Below the pieces are notes generated by a model. It did not search any database. It was not told the DNA's origin and saw only the letters and a program-made list of their open reading frames with translations. A stretch of 64,000 nt of DNA from Chlorophyllum brunneum (taxonomy: Eukaryota > Basidiomycota > Agaricomycetes > Agaricales > Agaricaceae): assembly GCA_963576785.1 (NCBI GenBank), contig OY756143.1:2976001-3040000 (forward strand). The letters are read 5' to 3'. Below, one piece after another: positions 58,419 to 64,000 of the stretch. A program made the translations under genes and the position numbers. Positions within the stretch are counted from its first letter, which is position 1; every line of letters starts with the position of its first letter.

Positions 58419-60653
58419 TTAAGAAGTGTTAAAACACTTCTCATTCATTGATTCGCATGAAAATACATTATTATGGGATCCTAAAGATCCTGATAGCGTA
58501 TCTATATGCCCGGCCCCCGACGTCCCTTCCCCTTGCCCTTGCCCTTCTTCTTGCGAAGACGGCCGGTCGGCATATTGGTGACAGGACTGTGTATCAGGGT
58601 TAGTAAGAGTATCTGAGATCGAATTGATCACGTACCCAGCTCCTCCCTTCTTCTTGAAGTCGCTCCCGTAGTCGGTCGACAAAAGTCCGAGTGACACCTC
58701 AGATTGAGGTGCCAAAGCAAAGGGATCGGACTTCGGAGACTTCGGGAGAGGCCCAGAAGAGGGTCCTGCGACGTTTGCAGGGTTCCTGGGGTCGCGGATG
58801 TCGTAGGCGACATCCTGAGCCGGCGCCATGAGGTCATCGACCTCCTTCTCGCTCTCAAGCCGTTTGAAGGCTTCGTCTACCAACACTGAAAGTGTGGCAG
58901 GACGCCTATCAGTGGTCTTGTTCTTCTGAGTAAGAGAATATCTCTTACTCTGGAAATGCTCCGTAGGAGGGGAGGCCCGAGGAAGAGGAGGAAATTCCTC
59001 TTCGTAGGTCCTGACGGCCGGAGCTACTATTTCCTCCCGAGGAGGAAGGTAGAATGGCTGAACCTCTCCTGGTTCAAGCGAGTCGCCCCGGGCAACGGAG
59101 TCTATGCTTGGGATCTTTACCACATGGTGCATAGCCAAATTAATTTTTGTCCCAAATTTGGGAGAAACCAATAAGGTGTAAGGCGAACCAATGGGTAAGA
59201 GAAAGGAAAAGCGGACACGAGTCGCGTTAATATCGGGGTTACTATTTTTAGTGAACCATTTGCTTACCCTCATGTGTCCCTCACAGGTACAACCTGGGGG
59301 GTGACCAGAAGGAACCGAAGGTGCACCGGGCGGTGTCACCGATCGTCCTTTCGGGGTGCGGGGGTGAGAGACCTCATGCATCCGTCGATTGTAATGATCG
59401 AGGGCACGTTTCTTCACCATTTGCATGGGCGAAGGACCAGTGACGCGGTCGCGCCAGGTGGTCACCTGTTGGATCCGCAGTGAGTTTTCGAGGAGGGCGG
59501 TGAAACATAAGTTTCGTGCTTCAGCACGCACCTTTTTCTCGAGCTCAGCACAAGCATTCTCTCGTGCCTGCTGGACCTTCTTGGGATTAACCCAAGTAAG
59601 CGGTTTTGGTCTCTCACTCACTAATACACGAGTGGTCGGAGGAGTGGGAGCGGGAACGGGTCGAGGCGCGTCCATGTGCCTCATCAGGTCGAAGGGGGTC
59701 ATCCCCGGACTAGTGAAGCGACGGACCACCGGTTCCGTGGCAGCGGCGAAGCCCGCCATGGCTTCCGCCATGTGGGCCTGGGGTTTACCCTGGCGCTTCT
59801 TGGGCTTCTTCTTCTTCTTCTGGATGTTAATCCAGGTAGGAGTAGGAGGAGAAGGCTGAGGGGGCTGCCCACTCGGATTGGCAGGGTGGTGAGGACCTCT
59901 CGCAGGCTGGGCCCTGGTATCGCCTCCAGGGTGGAAGCGGTTCCAGGGTGGTCCAGGGCGAGTCCTGGGGATATTGCCCTGAGGGCGAGTTTGGTAGTTG
60001 GTGGTAGCGGCGAAAGATGCTTGGGGGTTAGACATGTTAGGTCTTGACCCTTCACGTCTTGACCACTCAGCATTTATAGCCTGCTGAACTACCTCCCAGG
60101 TCATATCTACAACATCGTGATTATTCGCCAATGTTGTTTGGGCCACTGCATTCCAATCCGGTAGTAATGCGTTCAAAGCGATCATCGCGCCAAGAACTTC
60201 TGGCAATTTTACTTTAGCTGTTTCTAATTGAGAAGCCATTGTTCTCAATTCAGCTAGATCCATTGCTGGATCTTGATTTCCTGAAATGCGCTTTCGCAAC
60301 ATTCTTTGGAGAATTGAATACACCGCGGCAGGAGAAGGTGTCCCAAAGCGGGTTTTCAAATCAGTCCAGAGAAATCCAGGAGCATCATGCCCATGGAGTA
60401 ACAGGGAATCAGGTAAGGTGCCATTAATAACAGCCAATGCCTGACCTCTCAATTGTTCTCTCCTTCTATCCTCCTCCGTTAAGGTGGTAGGATTCGCAGG
60501 AGAGAGATTCTGATCTGTCACAGTCCATCCGGACTGGTCAGAACCAGTGACAGAAATGAGGGCTAGGGCATCCTGAAGCCTTCTAGACCAGAACGCATAG
60601 TTCTTTGGCCCATTGAGCTTAGGTAAACCAGCGACGATATTATTAGTAGACAT
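58419..60653 (-). CDS. gag: copia gag, with a long non-standard C-terminal region
   Basis: 744 aa with no internal stop. Residues 1-200 look like a normal copia gag (LPKLNGPKNYAFWSRRLQDA, LWTDLKTRFGTPSPAAVYS, MASQLETAKVKLP, ALNALLPDW). After that the usual CCHC zinc knuckle is missing. Instead there is a roughly 530-residue Pro/Arg/Lys-rich, GC-rich region with KKKKKPKKRQGK, HVVKIPSIDSVARGDSLEPG and EEEFPPLPRASPP, ending in NVFSCESMNEKCFNTS. The lysine stretch might replace the knuckle as nucleic-acid-binding surface (inference). The GC-rich part contrasts with the AT-rich pol. Confidence 0.85.
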   Translation of the reverse strand: MSTNNIVAGLPKLNGPKNYAFWSRRLQDALALISVTGSDQSGWTVTDQNLSPANPTTLTEEDRRREQLRGQALAVINGTLPDSLLLHGHDAPGFLWTDLKTRFGTPSPAAVYSILQRMLRKRISGNQDPAMDLAELRTMASQLETAKVKLPEVLGAMIALNALLPDWNAVAQTTLANNHDVVDMTWEVVQQAINAEWSRREGSRPNMSNPQASFAATTNYQTRPQGNIPRTRPGPPWNRFHPGGDTRAQPARGPHHPANPSGQPPQPSPPTPTWINIQKKKKKPKKRQGKPQAHMAEAMAGFAAATEPVVRRFTSPGMTPFDLMRHMDAPRPVPAPTPPTTRVLVSERPKPLTWVNPKKVQQARENACAELEKKVRAEARNLCFTALLENSLRIQQVTTWRDRVTGPSPMQMVKKRALDHYNRRMHEVSHPRTPKGRSVTPPGAPSVPSGHPPGCTCEGHMRVSKWFTKNSNPDINATRVRFSFLLPIGSPYTLLVSPKFGTKINLAMHHVVKIPSIDSVARGDSLEPGEVQPFYLPPREEIVAPAVRTYEEEFPPLPRASPPTEHFQSKRYSLTQKNKTTDRRPATLSVLVDEAFKRLESEKEVDDLMAPAQDVAYDIRDPRNPANVAGPSSGPLPKSPKSDPFALAPQSEVSLGLLSTDYGSDFKKKGGAGYVINSISDTLTNPDTQSCHQYADRPSSQEEGQGQGEGTSGAGHIDTLSGSLGSHNNVFSCESMNEKCFNTS

Positions 60654-60792
60654 AATATCTTCGTCGAGTGTATTTCTTTCTAGAAGAAAATTCTCGTATC
60701 AGCAATGATCAAATACAAGGATAACTCTGTCAGGTAAAGCCCTATCATCCTATCTCGGTTAGAGGGGATGATAATGGTTTAACCATCGGTAA

Positions 60793-60812
60793 GGCTACCG
60801 GGGCCCATAACC
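60793..60812 (-). other. primer-binding site, initiator-tRNA-Met half type
   Basis: On the minus strand, GGTTATGGGCCCCGGTAGCC starts at the base next to the 5' LTR. GGTTATGGGCCC is the complement of the anticodon-loop sequence GGGCCCAUAACC of eukaryotic initiator tRNA-Met. Drosophila copia and yeast Ty5 are known to prime from a cleaved initiator tRNA half in this way. The host tRNA is not in the window, so the match beyond 12 nt is unverified. Confidence 0.75.
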
Positions 60813-61384
60813 TGTTGAGGAAATGACCGTAACGAGTTGTTTGCTGGGGGCAGCAGTAAACGCAGTGGGAGAGAACGTAGGGTCTACTCACCGAGATAAT
60901 AAGCTTCTATCTGATACCTGTAGTAAGGTAGTTTGGATAGACAGATATTATTTATGAAGCGGTTAACGTCAGTTAAGTAGAGGTCAAAGTCGATTAAATC
61001 GATTGAGGTGTTGTACTCAAAGAGATAGGCAATTGTGAAGAAGTTGTTCGATTGAACAAGATGCAGAACTTAGGTCTGCTACATGGGGTTTATATACATA
61101 TTGTAACATAGACGAGTCATACTACATAAAATACTAGCATTGCATGGATTGTTCCTTATGACTCCTTTTAACTGCGGTGTAGTGCCTGCGGAGTACTGCG
61201 GAACATAGTATCTAGTCATTGGTACTATGTAGAATAATCTATCAAGTACTTATGACTCTCATCGTATGCAGAGCAACTCATAGGAAGTTACTACGGAATG
61301 AAGTTACTGGAAAGTAACGGATCAGTCTATTATTATCATAATGACTTCATAGTCTATTTCTAGAATATATCCGAAACTTCAACA
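60813..61384 (-). repeat. 5' LTR of the copia element
   Basis: 572 bp, partner of 54024-54595. It carries the promoter for the element's own transcript. Relative to the other copy, three CpG sites appear here as TpG or CpA. Confidence 0.96.
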
Positions 61385-61389
61385 GCATC
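61385..61389. other. target-site duplication, right (GCATC)
   Basis: It matches 54019-54023 exactly. The flanking DNA on both sides belongs to the eroded duplicated sequence of the 50-54 kb region, so the element inserted into non-coding repeats. Confidence 0.95.
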
Positions 61390-61429
61390 AAGTCATCAAG
61401 GGAGGTGCAGAGGAACAGAACCACTAATC

Positions 61430-61830
61430 AATCAGCGGCACTGGTGTGCTTGCTTCTTCAGTAAGTAACTGAATGCATGATAGTTTTATTTCCTCAACTC
61501 AACTTATTGTATTTATATTGAGAATAGGCACCTTGACTGAAGGATGCCAAATCAGATCGCGTAGCCAGGCTTACGGGGATTTGACTGCACCCACCCGGAA
61601 TGAGATTCATAATGAAAAGTGATGTGTCAGCTCACACCCACGACTGATAGGGTTTGACAAGGATCAGTTACCTACCAAACCTTCGTGAGCACCACCATTC
61701 TGCTAGGAAAAAGATGTTGACTTGGTGTAACCTTTTTTAGTCTATGGTCCGTGTGGCGCTCTCATTCTGAAACATCTGGTGTACGCAGTCAAATCCTTCC
61801 TCTCTGACACTTGAAGTAAATGCGAGATAT
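61430..61830. repeat. dispersed duplicate (partner 51700-52100)
   Basis: See 51700-52100. Here the duplicate lies just right of the copia element and upstream of NACHT-like copy C. Confidence 0.55.
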
Positions 61831-62608
61831 TCAATTGATTTTATTAGCTTTCTGACTGTTTAACAAAGTACAGAGGGTTCCTCAGACACCACCGTCGATC
61901 AACAAAAAGCCTCTATTCACCTGCCTATCTCTCGTCGTCCCCATACGATCCTGTCATCCGAGCATGGATTTGGTTCCCTTGTTATAAGTTCTACTCGCTA
62001 TCGTTAACGTCAGTTAAAAATATGTAAACGGTTGAACACGACCCCCAAAAACTGCCTATACTACACACTGCTTTGGAATCTGAGAGGGAACATACACACC
62101 ATAGCCATCTTCATTTTCATCTTGTGATGCACACGCTACCCTGGTTGGAAGCCAGGCTGGAGGTTTTTTTTATACTGCCAATCAATGCAGCATGGTTATG
62201 CGAGGACGAGGCTTGTGGAGGCCATGACCTAACATGAACGGTGGTGTAGATAAAATCCAAGAGGGGGTCGGCAGGCAGAGCCTTTTGAGGATCTGCGTGA
62301 GTTTGATTCCATAGATGCCAGAGCAGTAGGAAGAACACTTGAGAGTGGCAGGCGGCCGTCAATAGCACCCATCATGGGCATTTCACACACGACAACAACT
62401 TTGGTATCTTTGTCAGGAGCAAGAAGTGGGGTTCTACTCGTACTAAAGAATCAGTGGCTAGCAGGATATGATCATGAGAATGATTGAGCGGTTTGGTCCC
62501 TACGGCTCGCCACAGCCTTTCACCCACATCCGCACCTAGGCAAACAACGAAACTGCAGTAAGTCGGGACGAGCATTGCGACAACCCATTGGCTAATAGTG
62601 ACCGAAGC
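61831..62608. other. no gene recognised
   Basis: Bases 62040-62080 (AACTGCCTATACTACACAC and neighbours) again echo 50630 and 52755. A minus-strand frame of 83 codons (62117-62368) has no motif. The region directly upstream of 62609 would be the promoter of copy C. Confidence 0.35.
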
Positions 62609-64000
62609 ATGGCCAGTAATCGAGAGCTGGAGCGTGCTTGTGGCGCAGACCTGTCAACAGGGGAAGGTGGGGTCGCAAATCTCTGGTATCACAATTACTC
62701 ACTATCCCCTTTCAATCAGTGCTGGAAATCCTTCGAAAGTATCAGTCTCTCCCAGTGGGAGAATATTTCGATGACAACCTTGTGCATCCTTATGATCCCA
62801 TCTCTGATGTGCATGATCCTGCGACATGGGACTCCTGGCAACCCTGTAGGTCTTCCATTGTTCAGCAATGCACTTCACTAACAATGATAGTGGCTGCTCG
62901 TCTGGGAATGTCGCGCTTGGTGTCCTGGTGTCCTGACCTCCTTTCTTTGAGTGACCGAAGATTAAACACTCGGAAAGTTCTCAGAGGCAGGTTCATATCC
63001 TGGCTCTGCGATACAAAGAGAGACCGGAATATATTTTGTATCGTAGAGCCCCCAGAACCACGACCTCAGACAGTGAAAACATTGAAGACCATTTGCACAG
63101 AGATACATCGACTCGGTGCGCATGCCCTGTATTGGGGGGTCACTGATGACATCACCATGCTCGCGGGTCACCTTGCAGCTCGCTATCCTCCTTACCGGCA
63201 CCTTCTTGCGAGGGAGCTTGTAGACAACCCGGATTTGCTTGACCAGCCAGCACGGTCCCAGTTCAAGAAGCTCATTATCGATCCATGGAAAGCTCTTCAG
63301 ATATCTCATCCACACTACGCTGCTATGCCACCAGTGATTTTCCTCCATTATTATGGCAATAATAACCTCCTCAAGCTAGTCGGTGAATATAGCGGCCCAC
63401 GTTCACCCCTGCTGTGGGTTGTCCACGGATCCTTTCTTCACACAAATGTTGAGGGAGTCCGCTCTCTTAATTCCTTCCGAATACGCCAAGCTATCCCTGG
63501 ATGATGACGATGTCCCAAGAGATACCGAGTTCATTCTTCGACACAGGTTTGACCGGTTTTTCCAAGAACATGAAGAACCGCCCCACGGAGACGATCAGAT
63601 CTTGAGCCGTACTGTGCACTTGTCCATTTCTAATTCCGTGCACTTGCCGATATCCCTCTTGGCATTCTTCCTCACGTAATGCATATTGCAGATGCTTCTG
63701 CCGCCGGTACCTGGGGTCCATCGACCTGGCTCCTTGCCATGTTGCGCATCTGCTGGGCCTCGAACAAGGGATGTTTTCCAATGTTTTTAGCTATCTTCAC
63801 TGGGCTCTAGTGGAAGAAAGTCCACACGATATCGAGCAGCCGCACATGCTGGAGACCTCATTCGTGGGGTTCCTGAAAGACCCCTAACGGTCAAGAGACT
63901 TCTCTCTACCCCGATCTACTCTCCTTGGTGTACGAGTGCTTCTCCAGGTCCTCAATTATTCCCAGAGCCTCTTTGTGACATTAAAGGCAACAAGATGGAC
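62609..64000 (+). pseudogene. NACHT-like copy C, frameshifted, runs off the window
   Basis: The start MASNRELERACGADLSTGE is followed by the family intron 1 (acceptor CAATCAG before VLEILRKYQSLP) and exon 2 to the GTAGGT donor at about 62847. Exon 3 reads from ARLGMSRLVSW through RGRFISWLCDTKRDRNIFCI, LAARYPPYRHLLARELVDNP and FKKLIIDPWKALQISHPHYA. As in copy A there is no P-loop: VEPPEPRPQT occupies the site. Near 63430 a frameshift occurs and the homology continues in another frame as YAKLSLDDDDVPRDTEFILR. A deletion, another shift and a stop (FLKDP followed by TAA, then SRDFSLP) follow up to the window end. Confidence 0.8.

Larger units (their letters stand above)
54024..61384 (-). mobile_element. 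Ty1/copia LTR retrotransposon, complete, transcribed on the minus strand
   Basis: A 7361-bp element with two 572-bp LTRs (TG...CA), a primer-binding site, a polypurine tract and GCATC duplications. Coding sequence runs in a single frame from 60653 to 54630: gag, then protease, integrase, reverse transcriptase and RNase H in copia order. The frame contains four stops: 58421-58419 and 58349-58347 between gag and protease, 55733-55731 and 55697-55695 in the reverse transcriptase. The LTRs differ at only five positions by eye, so insertion is recent. As it stands the element is probably not autonomous because of the stops inside reverse transcriptase. Confidence 0.97.

Noticed and set aside
59676..60073. 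Overlapping frames on both strands in the GC-rich gag region
   Set aside because: The 744-codon gag frame spans the whole region and starts with a recognisable gag core. The others are shadows of high GC.

Overview
The window is nuclear DNA of a basidiomycete, most likely an Agaricomycete. The signs are many introns of about 45-60 nt with GT-AG ends, DUF6533-type membrane proteins, laccases with 20 introns, a beta-trefoil protein resembling the mycocypin (I66) protease inhibitors, NACHT/STAND-like proteins and a Ty1/copia element. No rRNA or tRNA gene and no CRISPR array was recognised. All exon structures were built by hand from splice signals, reading frame and comparison between paralogues inside the window.

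Layout. 1-3352: 3' part of a DUF3295 (Mks1-like) regulatory protein with a poly-Q tract. 4.9-12.5 kb: two intact DUF6533 genes on the minus strand, with a decayed NACHT-like copy between them. 14.6-24.2 kb: a laccase cluster in which two laccase genes (the second broken by a 1-nt deletion) alternate with two inverted copies of an I66-like protein. 24.4-25 kb: a small unknown membrane or secreted protein. 25.7-29.3 kb: a complete mitochondrial Lon protease (7 exons, 1080 aa). 29.6-31.8 kb: an intact NACHT-like protein (5 exons, 666 aa) that has lost the Walker A and B signatures. 32-43.6 kb: a graveyard of Lon-derived fragments that keep their introns, mixed with a broken E(z)-type CXC-SET gene and a PD-(D/E)XK-like ORF. 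44.2-45.6 kb: a third intact DUF6533 gene. 47.1-49.3 kb: a phi-like glutathione transferase and an unknown conserved gene. 49.4-52.6 kb: duplicated, decaying NACHT-like 3' ends. 54.0-61.4 kb: a young copia retrotransposon with 572-bp LTRs and a GCATC target duplication. 62.6 kb to the end: another frameshifted NACHT-like copy.

The firm genes are the Lon protease (mitochondrial protein quality control), laccase 1 (phenol oxidation), the glutathione transferase (detoxification) and three DUF6533 proteins. The dominant process is segmental duplication at the DNA level: intron positions survive in the copies, so they are not retrocopies. The most unusual observation is a 2-nt micro-exon that all three DUF6533 paralogues need to stay in frame. 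Each paralogue has 11 exons of exactly the same lengths and encodes 279 aa.
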